Source of the DNA: Rhodocollybia butyracea
Lineage: Eukaryota; Basidiomycota; Agaricomycetes; Agaricales; Omphalotaceae
DNA: 64,000 nt
Assembly: GCA_015501585.1 (NCBI GenBank)
Contig: JADNRY010000004.1
Span: forward strand, 496,001 to 560,000
Direction: 5' to 3'
A program made the translations under genes and the position numbers. The notes below the pieces were generated by a model. It searched no databases, was not told the origin of the DNA, and saw nothing but the letters and a program-made list of their open reading frames with translations. Below, one piece after another: positions 22,213 through 32,671 of this stretch (its first letter is position 1; each line of letters begins with the position of its first letter).

Positions 22213-24260
22213 CTACTGAGACAGACGATCCCTCAGCTGGTCCATTAAATAAAGTCCCTGCACCCATCGAACAGAACGAGGCCTCCACACAGAGTCCGGT
22301 AGCGCAATCTCGAGCCTCTTGCCACCTTTTCGACCAGACCGTATGGCACCAACGGCGGGATATCCGTTGCTGTCCCACTCGGAATGATGAATGCCAAAGC
22401 CTAAAGGAATCTGCCCGCTTTCATTGAGGCGAGCCAAAGCTACTTCAAATAAACGGCGCGTCCGGTCGTTTTGGAAAGGGTCGTTGTGTTTGGGAGCCTC
22501 TATAACGTCCTCGTTGAACTCGTTTTCATCCTCTCCCTCTACCATGTTTATCAGGTCCTCCAACCTGTTGCCTTCAACCCCCCTCGAGCTATCCTCATCT
22601 CTGATTCCAAGCCATTCGCTACTCTCATCCTCACTGTCAATGCCCATCCATTCAGACCCGTCGTCTATTCCAACTGACTCACTCTCAGATTGTTCCTCCT
22701 CCGAGGGATGACCTGCGCCAGTTTGATGGGCATGTCTTTGCGCTGGCTTCCCATGAACTCCGTAAAAGCGTCTCAAAAGACTAGGGTCAATTCCAGGACA
22801 ATCCTCGTATGCTCCGTGATCCAGCTGACCGAGAAAGAGCAGGTCCTAGGGAAAGATGTTTCGTTGAGTCTTACTAACAGTTACAAATAGAAACAACCTA
22901 CGTTAGGGCTTCTATCATGGCCTTCCCCTGAGATAGGATGTGCATTCCAATTCTCAGCAAACTCTTCACAGTCTTCGTTAATCAGATCAAGGAAAAGAAA
23001 ATGTAAAAGCCAAAGATGAAACGTGTTCTTTCGGTCAAGCCCGTGGAGTTCTTCAAGTCGAAAAAAGAATGCCCGCCAGGCACGAGCAAATTGAGAACCA
23101 ACTTCGACCCACAACCGCTCTATTCGAGTGTTGTGTGTTGAAGAGCCCCAAATAAAGCTGGCTCGGTTTCGTCCCCGTTTAATGATGAGAAGGATTGACA
23201 CTAACTTGTTTTCCCAGCCACGATCTCCTCGAACACGGGACGGCATCCCATATTTCCTGACGGCAGCAAGAAACATGTGCAAAACCGTGGAAGGACGGTT
23301 GTTCGTATTAGCACGGAGCCCAGTAATCTACGTACGCTGTGTTAAAAATATGTCAAAAAGAAGCAAACAAACACCTACAGTTCGGGAATACCCATCCACA
23401 CACCCATGAATGACAATGCCCCAAAGAATTAGCTTGTGGTGTCCATCAATGTGCCAGAGATAATGTGGCCTGGATACGCTATATGGATTCCGGATAATTT
23501 TATTTTTCTTTCGTCGACGAAGCGACCGTCCAAGCTTATCGACACGGTCAAGTGACTCGGTGATTCGACGCTTCTGAAGCCTGAGACCTTTGCGGCAAAG
23601 GTACGCTGTTAAGTAGCGTATGCTACTGGGTTTTTTTCCTTGGTAGTTCTTCACCAGTTCATCAAGGTCATCGTTCGTGATTGTTGAGAAACGATGGTGA
23701 ATATTATGCTCCTTAAGCCGTGCTTCAAGAGTCTGGCGATGTACCTTCAGTTTCCTTGCCAGCTCTGCAACTTTGATACGACGCTTAGGATCCATAGCAG
23801 ATCTAAGGAATTCCGGGTCAATGGACTTCTTTGGCCGACCACGCTTTCCGGTTTGTTGGGATAAGACAGGATTGACACTAGAGATTACACGCGTAGATTC
23901 CCTGTGATCATGCAATAGTATTTGTAACTAGAAACAAGGTTGAATACAGAGGTCGTACCTGTCGCCAGTAGCTGCCTTTGCTTGATCCAATTCAACCAGT
24001 ATACGTGCAAAATGGTCAGACACATCATAAATCCATTGTAGCGGTATCTCTTCATCATGAGCTGCCTCTTCGATCTCCAAAAGCAATGGTATTGCTTCTT
24101 CGAGTATTGAATTTTGGTGCTGTTTTGCCTGATGTAGATTATAGTTGCCTGAGGCAAGAAGTGCAACCGGTCTTCGATACAACTCTCGCAGAAGAGAGTT
24201 GGCTTCATATACGTTTGATGACCATGGTGTAGCTCGTCGAGGAAGTGAGGGTAGAGACAT
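22213..24260 (-). CDS. DDE integrase-core transposase
   Basis: Minus strand, four main exons from MSLPSLPRRATPW (24260) to DQLRDRLSQ (22213). A helical N-terminus is followed by an AT-hook-like KRGRPKKS and a helix-turn-helix (VAELARKLKVHRQTLEARLK). The retroviral-integrase-type catalytic core then follows. The three acidic residues are in WHIDGHHKL (D codon 23445-23447), RGDRGWEN (D codon 23223-23225) and RIERLWVEV (E codon 23118-23120), with 34 residues between the second D and the E, as in DD34-35E enzymes. The intron at 23329-23381 (GTAGGT...CGTAG) joins GYSRT to ITGLRAN. The last exon is acidic (SESESVGIDDG, NMVEGEDENEF) and ends with a basic KKGGKRLE-like patch and VRWVQGLYLMDQLR. It should cut and join the element ends. 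The frame is intact. It starts 117 bp from the divergent BTB-like gene. Confidence 0.85.
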
Positions 24261-24377
24261 TCAGATCTTTAGAACATGGAGGTAAGGAATAAATATTATG
24301 TAAAACAAATAGGTTGGGAATTTCGCTTATCATCCATCTATCGTTCCTCTTAATATTTCCTATCTGTTCAAATCTCT

Positions 24378-25427
24378 ATGACTCTTCCTGTTCACTACGG
24401 CAGTTTTGAAGAGCTTAATGCTCACTTAAAGCATCAGAAACAAGAGTGGAACCTCGTTCCTGAGTTCTGCAAAGACGCTGCTGTAGTCCTTATACGAGTA
24501 GGTTAAGTTCTTTCAAGCATGGATTGAACGTTCTAACATTGATATTTCAAGTCAGAGGATAATCAGGTCTTCAGGATTAATTACGAAACACTCACAGCCC
24601 TGGCAGTGGGGCTAAAGGAAATCCTCAAGCTTCCTGACCCTACAAATGGGCTTCTAGGGACGGAAGTTAACCCGATTCTTCTGCCAGGAAAGCCTTCTGA
24701 GATTGTTCTTTTCCTTAAATGGATCCAACACCCGTGAGTAGCCTGCATTTGATTTAATAATACTCTGTCTTCATCGAAATACTGTAGCCACTGGATGCCC
24801 TTGGACTTGACAGAGTCGGAGCTGTTGAGCTTGTATCTGTTTGCAGACCAATGGATTTGTGAACCTGCTACGGATTGGGCTCTTCAGCGAATCGAGGGCC
24901 TTGGGTTGGGAGCTTCCAGAATGCTTGGCCTTGCCATTACGCTTGGGGTACGCCGATGGGTTGAGCCGGCACTTCAACAACTCTTCTATATCCCGATGTA
25001 TTCATTGTCAACTTCGGAAAGGGACGAGATTGGATCCGATGCCTTCGCAGTGATCTCTAATGCACAACTCTTACTCTCAGACCAACGTATGTCTCGTGCC
25101 GCATGCCCACCCCCTATGGCCAACGTTGGGTTTGGCATGAAAGGGTGCAGATACTATGGTATTTTACATGAGAAATCAAGATGTGCTCGGGCCTGGGACC
25201 ATGGGTGGAAAGAGATAGGTTTGAGATTCATCCACCCAGAAGAACCGGTCCACCTTTCACAGGCCATGTGGTATATTCGAGGCCATCCGTTCAACGGGGT
25301 GTCGGAGGAATGCAGGATTGCCACTATCGAAAGTCTTCCGCCATTTTTCGAAATCGAAACGCAGATCTATCAGCGTGCAGTCAAGAGGATTGGTGAACTT
25401 ATCCGCATGTCCCCTTATTCAGTATAA
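24378..25427 (+). CDS. BTB/POZ-like protein carried by the transposon
   Basis: Three exons from MTLPVHYGSFEEL (24378). The introns restore VVLIR/SEDNQVF (GTAGGT...TTTCAAG) and WIQHP/HWMPLD (GTGAGT...CTGTAG). The N-terminal 130 residues have the fungal BTB pattern: DAAVVLIR..DNQVFRINYETLTAL, a short acidic/hydrophobic spacer, and a later LFLKWIQHP followed by a helical region (LSLYLFADQWICEPATDWAL). BTB domains mediate dimerisation and adaptor contacts. The C-terminal half (WYIRGHPFNGVSEECR and onward) is not recognised. It is the only element gene on the plus strand and is divergently arranged with the transposase, so the two may share a promoter region. Why a transposon should carry it is unknown; targeting or regulation of expression is possible. 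Confidence 0.65.
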
Positions 25428-25704
25428 ATCTCAAACAGGTGCTTCCAACTCTGACCACTGCATACGTGAAGGTGTTCTCTGTCGTTCCCTCCCCATCCTT
25501 CCTTCCTAGCCTTAAACGTGTACACACTGCTTCATCACTCTTTAATACTCCCTTTGCATCTATTGGACGTATCTACTACATAACCTAATACTCTTTCGCT
25601 ACTCCCTAATACCCACTCTCTTTTACAGTCGTTAGATCTATCTAACTGCTTGATACATATAATGGTCATAAATTGAAGTCTTCAATGTGCATGTAAGAAA
25701 CATC
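25428..25704. other. Right subterminal region of the transposon
   Basis: No gene. C/T-rich 3' flank of the BTB-like gene leading into the right inverted repeat. Confidence 0.5.
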
Positions 25705-25939
25705 ATGTATGTGAAAATTTGAAGTTGCGAGAAAATGAACGGAAGTTGCGAGAAAATGAAGAACAACTTGCGAGAAAATGTGGGAAAAGTTGAACTTGCG
25801 AGAAATTGGACTTGTGAGAAAATGAACTTGCGAGAAATTGATGAACAACTTGCGAGAAATTGATGAACAACTTGCGAGAAATTGACTAACAACTTGCGAG
25901 AAATTGACTATGTATTTATTCACACTTCTGAACAGCATA
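25705..25939 (-). repeat. Right terminal inverted repeat
   Basis: Inverted counterpart of 17172-17406 with the same minisatellite units (cttgcgagaaattgatgaac on the plus strand), ending in CTGAACAGCATA followed by the target duplication. Confidence 0.9.
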
Positions 25940-25945
25940 CCCACT
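25940..25945 (+). repeat. Target-site duplication, right copy (CCCACT)
   Basis: Identical to 17166-17171; see the left copy. Confidence 0.9.
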
Positions 25946-26431
25946 CGTCGGGCTGCACGTCGTGATTGCTGTGGAGAAGATATCAAAAAGTGAGTTGGAA
26001 GTAGGGAAGTGTCGCGTCCACCACACACCAAAAAGCATACCAGCAAAAGAGCCAAGTCCAGTCTGGAGAAGAGCTATGAAGTCTTTTGAGGAGTGGGTCA
26101 AGCAAGGTAGACATATTAATCACAGCCAAACCCTTCAATCTTCAATATATCGCCAACTATGTGTCCAACCTGAGATCCCACACCTATTTGTATTTAGCTG
26201 GGCGTATCAAGAGTGAGTAAGTTAAGTACTTGCCGAAGTAAACGTAGAAAAACATGCCGAGCTAAACTATAGTTTTTACAAGCTGAAGACTGGAAGAGCC
26301 TGAACGTGACGTACGAATTCCGCGAAGCATTCTACCAACCAATGGGCTGATGAGTGCCGGCATTCTTCCCAAATGGAAAAAGCTCTCGGACGAGTTTGTA
26401 CGTCGCTGAGATGGATGGAGGTGGTAGACAT
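25940..26431 (-). pseudogene. Aquaglyceroporin gene, 5' part (interrupted by the transposon)
   Basis: Minus strand, five short exons: 26431-26315 (MSTTSIHLSDVQTRPRAFS...HWLVECFAEF), 26261-26234 (LGMFFYVYF), 26183-26132 (VGSQVGHIVGDILKIEG), 26082-26041 (DFIALLQTGLGSFAG) and 25968 onward (AITTCSPTSG). Every junction restores the membrane-channel reading EFLGMFFYVYFGVGS... expected for the first helix of fungal aquaporins. The second intron uses a GC donor (GCAAGT, from 26233). Exon 5 runs straight into the transposon end at 25939 and resumes at 17165 with GHFNPATSV. The promoter lies upstream of 26431. Expression of a functional channel would need excision of the element or an intact second allele. 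Confidence 0.8.
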
Positions 26432-27414
26432 TACTTGGGGCTTTGAAGAAGATGAATTTATGTCTTAAAAGTTCGAGAAATGCAATATAGGAGGTTTGCT
26501 CACTATGTGTTGTGAGTGCACCTGTTTCCAACGTGGTATCGCTGTGTCGACTTAGAGTGTCTTGCAGATCTGAGTCCTGCTCACGGTAATGCACACAATG
26601 TCGTTGATATATGAATTTTCGAAAATACGGCACGCCTGGACTTCCAGTATCTGCACCAAAGTGGTATAGGTGGAGGCACAGATCTGTGGCAAGATGATAT
26701 TGAATTAAGTTGAAAAGTTTCACTTCAAAAAAAAAGCCTAACCCTAGGACCACCATTCTCTTTTGAGCAGTTGAGAACGAGAGAACAAGCGGGCCGGAAA
26801 TCTGGTGCTTGCCAATCTCCGTTCGAAAAATGCAGAAACAGTGTGGCGAAGTGTTTCAATTAACTTCCAGCCGCGCTTCACCTACAAATCAAGCGGGCCC
26901 AATGCGCTAGTGAGGCCCTGAAAGTTCGGTTCCCTGTCCTGATATAACGTACTTTAGATGAAAACTTTGCAGTACGCCGTACAATTCGGTGAGCTCAAGA
27001 AGGATCAAGTCTGCCAAGTTGGCCCACCAAGCCTGAAAGCAGTCCAATCGAGCCGACGAGCTCGTTCATGTCCAAGGAGTTTTTGGTGATTCGCGTGATT
27101 GCCCCTGTCCGGACTCGAGTCTGTTTCCGATTGTACTCACTTGGCTGGAAAAATTTGAAGGGATAATATGCGCCTGACATAGTGAAACGCTTGTCCACAT
27201 TGTTCGCTTGTGACGTGTAGCTTGTTGCACGAAGATACTAGTAGCGCGGGCCCTTGGCTGCCCTTGGTAATTTGGCGTTTCCTTAGCAAGCGCCTAGTAG
27301 GAGTCCAGGAATAATTGAGGAGGTACGGTATGTCAGCTGTCAATGGATGTATACTTAATACAGTTACGTTTATCTTAATGTTTTACGGCCCCTTTTTCTA
27401 ACCATGTTTACCGT
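26432..27414. other. Upstream region of the aquaporin gene
   Basis: Presumed promoter and leader up to about 26760 (a poly-A/T tract at 26727-26735). A 67-codon minus-strand frame (26995-27198) shows no domain. Nothing else recognised. Confidence 0.4.
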
Positions 27415-27830
27415 TGGCGAAGAAATTCAATTCAGCATTGAGTATCTGATCTTCGGCCGATGGCATTATGTACCGCCATGTACCACGATACTTCAACTTG
27501 ACATGCATACTTCAACTTGACATGCTTTTAAATGGTTTATTTCCGTATACTCAGATTAGGCCACTGTTAGATGTGGATAAGATAAATATGGGCTCCGCGG
27601 ACTGCCGTAAGTTGCAAGGAAGAAATTCAATTTTGCTGATCTTCGGCCGATGGTTTTATGTACTGCTATGGATACCACGATGACATGCTTTTAAATGGTT
27701 TACTTCTGTATTCTGAGGAGAAACTTTAGTTTCGACTCCCCGTCATAAGCAGGACACGTGACTGAATTGCAGATTCGAATTAGTAATTCAAGATATTTGA
27801 TAAGATAAATGCTTGGCTCCGCGGACGCGC
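27415..27830. repeat. Local imperfect tandem duplication
   Basis: Blocks near 27417-27580 and 27617-27720 share gaagaaattcaatt, gatcttcggccgatgg, taccacgat and gacatgcttttaaatggttt in the same order. A following motif, agataaatatgggctccgcgg at 27580-27600, recurs as agataaatgcttggctccgcgg at 27801-27822. A short internal duplication of acttcaacttgacatgc lies at 27492-27525. Confidence 0.6.
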
Positions 27831-30176
27831 TATGGAAAACAATGAGAAACCATGCAGAGGCCGGGTTTCTTGAAATGAGGAGTGGGGGTTTGAAAATGCA
27901 AGATGAATCAAGAAGCGGCAGTAAGAATCGCCGAAGTGCAGACTCTTCGCCTAGGTTATTCAAAGTATGAAGCCGCAACTTATGTATTATTTCAGAGTAA
28001 TCTTAATGTATCTTGTCAAGAGGGTCTTTAGAGTTCTATGAGATAACAATGTAGAGAGTCCTTTAGCCATGCGACTCGAAGAAGAGCACAAGACAGTGCC
28101 GAGCGGTATGATGGCCAAGTTGCCGATAGCTGGCTGACTATATGATGGCGGCACATTGGGCAGAACTTAGTTTGGTTTTTCGAAGGATGCGATGCCAACC
28201 TTCGTAGATCTACGGCATAGAGCTTACTATCTAGTATCTTGATAATCTTATGCCTCAGCTTTGAGATCTTAACCTGTAGCCCGGGCACTCCTCACAGGCT
28301 CAGGCACCAGGCTCCTGAGTCCTAATGAACACAGGCAGCTGAGTATAGAGCGCTGAGCTCTCTGAGGTCTGGGGCTCACTAGAATGGTTATTTCTACTAT
28401 ATCTGGTCCACTTGTTTGGTCAAATTCAACTGGAAATTCTTCAGAAATTCATTGAGCATCACTCAGCACTTGGTCTAACCCAACCTCACTTAGTAACAAA
28501 GCGCCAAACGGAAATCAAACGTTGAGTCAAAAGAATTTCTTCCTCGCACTTGCCGCCAATGTTACCTATGTTTGCAAGTTTACAAATTGATATTCATCTT
28601 TATCCTGGAAGGACTAACTTGGGCTATGAAACCCCGATGAACCAGACTGAAATAAGTAAAGTAAGCCCAGGCCTCAGTTACTTATCATCGCTCAAAGTAG
28701 CGATCCACGCCAACCGCAGCTGTCTAGGTTCTCGGGCACGAATCGCCAACCTTGGACTAATCCTTTTGCCATTGACTACTATTTCACTACTCATTCTTAA
28801 CATTCAATTAACATTTCAACTATCTGGAGGCCCCGGCGCCGCCCCCGACATCATTCTATCAGACTCTCTGACAATGAAGAGGGCTAGCTGATTTAAATTC
28901 TCATTAATGTTCTTAGTCATGCCATTGTTGAGGCAAGCGGGACGGTCGACGTTCGTGGTGAGCGGAATCGCGACGTGGGGGAAAAGGAACAAGAGCAAAT
29001 GATCAGTAGTGTCCTGTAGACTGTTGTGTCTAGGTACCAGGTATATAAGTATAAAGTATTTACATAAGTGGCGCGAAACGCCCGAGCAACGTACAAAGTA
29101 TGTAGTCTAGCAGCCATCTGGCAAGGGGCAAATAGGGGGCAAATGCTGAACACAGGCTAAATGATTCCGCTTTGGATATGTCGTATCAACGGGGTGGTGG
29201 CCACTTGGAGGCATTCTATCAACACATCGCTCACGCGTAAAGCTCCCTTCTCCCATTTGTCCAAACTTTCAAACTTTGAGCCTGTTCAGCAACTCGGAGA
29301 ACCAATTTGTTATTCTGAGATCCGAATTTCCTTAGATAGTACTAATCGGCATCTTTGCAAATATCAGCAATCACACCGAACAGGCTGCTCATATCAATTT
29401 AGCAACAATTTAGAGCAAAGTTACTTATCCTTGCAAGATAAACACTTCCTTTTTGTGTTTAGCGGGTGAGCTTGATGTACATTTAGCCTCAAAACCTCTG
29501 AGCAGCGGCGCACTCGCCAAGGGACAACTATAACTGAAGCGGAATCCTTATATGAGACTGGCGTTGCAATCGTTTAGCCAAGCCTATTTGAGCTTTGACG
29601 GAAAATTTGTACCAGAACTTGCTATTTTTCATACGGGTACACGGGGCATATCCATACAAGATTACCATTGTGGGTGAGATGAAACGAAGAAGACTTGCCG
29701 ATCTGCTACTACCGATCTGCATCGTGCGGCAATTCGCTGACCAAAGAACATTCCCATCTTCTCCAGAAAAGAAGAGGATGTAAGTAATCGTTATCGTCGA
29801 TTCCATCCTTATCTGATCCTTATCGCACCTCCTCCCCAGACTCCTCCGCAGGCTGCTAGAGTGAGAGCCTGTGGTGTATAATGGAAATTATGGAATCCTA
29901 CCGAGGGAAACTGAATCAATATACGATTCAACTGTAATACAGCATTGATCTAATATATCGGTTTATAGAACGTCCAGCAGTACTGCGCCTCATCTCTCTC
30001 GTAAGGCCGCTGAGAGTAGTCTCTCAATAATTTCTTGGGACGCACAACTCAGTAGTACGATATTAGCTGAGGCCACAGTCATCACTACCAGTCACTACCT
30101 CACCGCCGTAATCGATAAACATTTGAACCACAGATTGCAGCTGTTCACGAACCTGTTTGCGTTCTCAGCCGCCAGT
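27831..30176. other. 2.3-kb gene-poor stretch
   Basis: No gene recognised on either strand. A 35-bp segment at about 28573-28607 (caagtttacaaattgatatt and onward) recurs inverted at about 62188-62222, pointing to a dispersed repeat. Short open frames (28550-28891, 29161-29469, 29528-29806) have no domains and no splice support. Confidence 0.4.
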
Positions 30177-30394
30177 TTCACTCAAACCGAATGGGAAGGT
30201 TTCAACTACTCGATGGACTTGTTGTTCTGGTACAACTCCACCTTCGGTTTATCTGTTAGTCGTGTTCAAAGTACAGGATGGGTTCAATAATTACACCGGC
30301 GTAAATCCATGGAACCTCAAGATCATCGTCTCAATACTAATTCGAATCTGGGACGATTTTTATCCGGTTACATTCCCAGTATATCAAAGCTTGC
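30177..30394 (+). pseudogene. Histidine acid phosphatase gene fragment
   Basis: About 218 bp strongly similar to the inside of the complete phosphatase gene (7580-7798). It runs from the TQTEWEGFDYS region through FWYNSAFG, GWVQELL and PVTFPVNQSL. It has an in-frame stop (attacaccggcg after GWVQ) and several deletions, and no catalytic box. It sits about 120 bp upstream of sequence shared with the flank of APH copies. Confidence 0.75.
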
Positions 30395-30614
30395 ATCAGC
30401 AGTGTGAGTTACAAAGGTTGTTGGACAATGGATCCTTCCATCATGGCACAGTAAGTTTTAAAAGTTTAGTTGACGTTGATCCAACCAAGTTCTCCTGCAA
30501 TACCAGCAGCCACCTTCATTACACAGACGTATCTATTTCCAACTCTTCAAAGTATCCTGGTTTCTCTGTGAGCGCATCTCGACTGACATCGTGGAGTAGG
30601 TCAGAGAACCTTTT

Positions 30615-31510
30615 CTAGTAATGATGATAGATTAGACTATGGTTCCCGGCGATTATCGGAATGAAGATCCGAAACAGCCTAGGCAACCGTCTATCGGGGT
30701 TAACAGCATTGGCCCAACCTTTTAGGACTGCGTAATCGAACCATGGGGGGTACGCACCCGAGTATTCCCAGTCGAGCAACCAAACGCGATTATTGTCATC
30801 GAGCATGATGTTACGCATATTGAGATCATTGTGACAAAAAACTAGAGGATTACCAGAGCCCACTAGCTGTGGGAATTTCGGGGACTTCCACAAGAGCCCC
30901 CATGCACGGTACAGTCGCACCTGGTGGGAGTAGAGTTGATAGTCAAACCAAATGACAAGCTCTTGATAATTTTTCAATGGACTAGCACCGTTGTCTGGAA
31001 ACTGTGGACCCCTACAGAGAAGGGGTAGCCCGGTACCATCAAACGGTCCAGGTATGTCGGGGTTTGGTAATGGAACGTTCTTCGCCTGGTGAATATACCA
31101 CCAGAGAGTACACATGATGCACAACTTGCGACAAATGCTCAACATTGGCCAACAATGCATCAGGGTCTGCCCAGAGATAAAATCCATGACTATCCAGTGT
31201 TTCGAATGATCCTTGCGATCCGGAAAGACTTTCCGTACGCGAGGGATTGGTATGCTGGTACGTTCCGCCACATATTGCATTGTGAATGCCTCGTGATGCT
31301 CTGGTATTGAACCAGCTTGGCCACAGCATCAGGAGTGATGCGATACACCTGTGCAGCGCCCATAACATCGAGATCCTTGTCATAGCCAACTAACTGACCG
31401 CGTTGTCTTCCTGCAATTAGCTCGTACACTTGGTCGTCGGTAAGTTTGTCGATCGAAGAAGACGGTGAAACGTTCGAGTTCCTAGTACGAAATGACAGAA
31501 CTTGGCCCAT
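30615..31510 (-). pseudogene. APH-like kinase, copy 3, one frameshift
   Basis: The most complete copy. The start MGQVLSFRTRNSN is at 31510, then DKLTDDQVYELIAGRQ, AAQVYRITPDAVAKLVQY. A one-base deletion near 31292 then shifts the frame, which resumes as MQYVAERTSIPIPRV. The catalytic half is intact: WIVMDFISGQTL, LVFCHNDLNMRNIMLDD, WLLDWEYSGAYPPWFDYAVLKGWAN, ending at 30615. With the shift corrected by comparison to copy 1, the family protein would be about 298 residues. Downstream 95 bp match the flank of copy 1. Confidence 0.65.
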
Positions 31511-31970
31511 CGAATTTTGTGAAGAGACGGCTACCAGGCTTGAGATGGTGGTGATGTAGTGGCCCACAGTTGGTTATATAAATTTATTTGTTTACTGATC
31601 TGGGTTCGATCCCACGAAATTCCTGAACTTTATTGAGTCGTTCGACGAGTTTCCGAACGAGGTAAATACGCGATTGACTGGAGTATCGAAATTAGAACCA
31701 AACTCGGTGAGGCTGCAACCACCAATAATGTCTAAGATTGAGGCGCGTCGCCAAGTATAACTGTCTTGGAACAAAACGATACAGCGTTGATACAAATCTC
31801 TGGCCGCAAATCGAAAAGTTTATTGTATATTATGAGTGCAATTTGTCACGACTTGTAAAATCTTCCCGTCTGCGTTGCTCGGCCGCCCTATCCAGATCAT
31901 CTTTCTGGTTTGAACCTAGTTTTCCGACGCGTTTAGAGATCCGCGCACGAGCGAGATAATAGGACCGTCA
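31511..31970. other. Intergenic between APH copy 3 and unknown paralogue P1
   Basis: Mostly the 3' flank of P1; parts of it (31630-31970) are recognisably similar to the 3' flank of P2 (35540-35778), so the duplicated unit is larger than the coding part. Confidence 0.5.
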
Positions 31971-32648
31971 TCATACTGTTGCAGCCAAAGTGTTGGGCAA
32001 GATAGGACGAGTGATGTTGTTCTTTGCAGCGATAGTGTAGACCATGATGAGCGCCTGCAGACGTGCATCTTGTACCGCCAGTTGAAGTTCATTCAGCTGC
32101 AGAACCGCTGCCGAATCATTCCGACCACTAGAACAATGAAAATCTTCAGTTTTTCTTGTCGCTTCATAACGGTGTTTTAGAACCTGAAATAGCTGTTAAT
32201 GCCAGGACGCAAGAAAGGTTTCCAACAACATACGACAAGTGCCTTCCACCTCGCCCATCGGAAAAAACGCTGAACCACTCTTCATATCCAATACGGCCAT
32301 GACTTTTCCCCCTTCAATAGAATCGGTTCGATAGGACTCGAAGAGTTCGGCATTATGCGAGATTTCAGCCTCAAAGGTGAGTGATGAGAGTCGAGCTGGA
32401 GTCTCGACATGTTCAGGATCAAGCTTCCGAGCGAGGTCAGCCGTGAATTTGATGTCGTCTAGAGGCAGATGGCTGGGGTATCCGCATTTCGATCGCAAGA
32501 AAAGCCATTCAAGATAGCATTCAGGTCCAGTGAGAGTATTGTAGATAGTTGCCACTTTCATAATGATACCGCTCACGTCTATTGAAACTAGCCATCCGGG
32601 GTGAAGGTCCAGGCTTTGTCGATGGAGAAAGAAGTTGAATATGTTCAT
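31971..32648 (-). CDS. Unknown protein, paralogue P1
   Basis: Minus strand, start MNIFNFFLHRQSL at 32648. Exon 1 carries LHPGWL, FTGPE-like LTGPECYLEWLFL, CGYPSHLPLDDIKFTADLA and RTDSIEGGKVMAVLD. A second exon reads VLKHRYEATRKTED...ARLQALIMVYTIAAKN...PNTLAATV and stops at 31971. Both exons have a protein-level counterpart in P2 (35779-36515), so the reading is supported by conservation. The exact junction is unclear: a GTATGT donor exists near 32230, but the phase that best fits the conserved second exon uses a weaker GTTGTT site just after it. No known domain recognised. A MITE lies 24 bp upstream of the start codon. Confidence 0.5.
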
Positions 32649-32671
32649 GATGAGATCTTGAGAGTAGTTTA

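Larger units (their letters stand above)
17172..25939. mobile_element. 8,768-bp DNA transposon with TET/JBP-like dioxygenase and integrase-type transposase
   Basis: The element is bounded by 235-bp terminal inverted repeats (17172-17406 and 25705-25939, both ending in TATGCTGTTCAG outward) and flanked by a perfect 6-bp duplication CCCACT. It lies inside the coding sequence of an aquaglyceroporin. Four genes fill it: an uncharacterised charged protein (17772-19508, minus), a TET/JBP-like 2OG-Fe(II) dioxygenase (19686-21530, minus), a DDE integrase-like transposase (22213-24260, minus) and a BTB-like protein (24378-25427, plus). All four frames appear intact after splicing, so the copy may be autonomous. 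A 6-bp duplication and a TAY terminus recall what I remember of IS3-related eukaryotic elements (IS3EU), but the superfamily is not settled. Agaricomycete TET/JBP genes are best known from KDZ-type transposons, whose transposase is different from the one here. Confidence 0.9.

Noticed and set aside
17407..25704. KDZ-type transposase expected next to a TET/JBP gene
   Set aside because: All four genes of the element were read through; the only transposase is the integrase-type one, and no KDZ-like or zinc-chelating CxC segment is seen.
31596..31615. gggttcgatccc, a tRNA B-box-like sequence
   Set aside because: The T stem does not pair beyond two or three bases, and no D arm or acceptor stem is found at the required distance on either strand.
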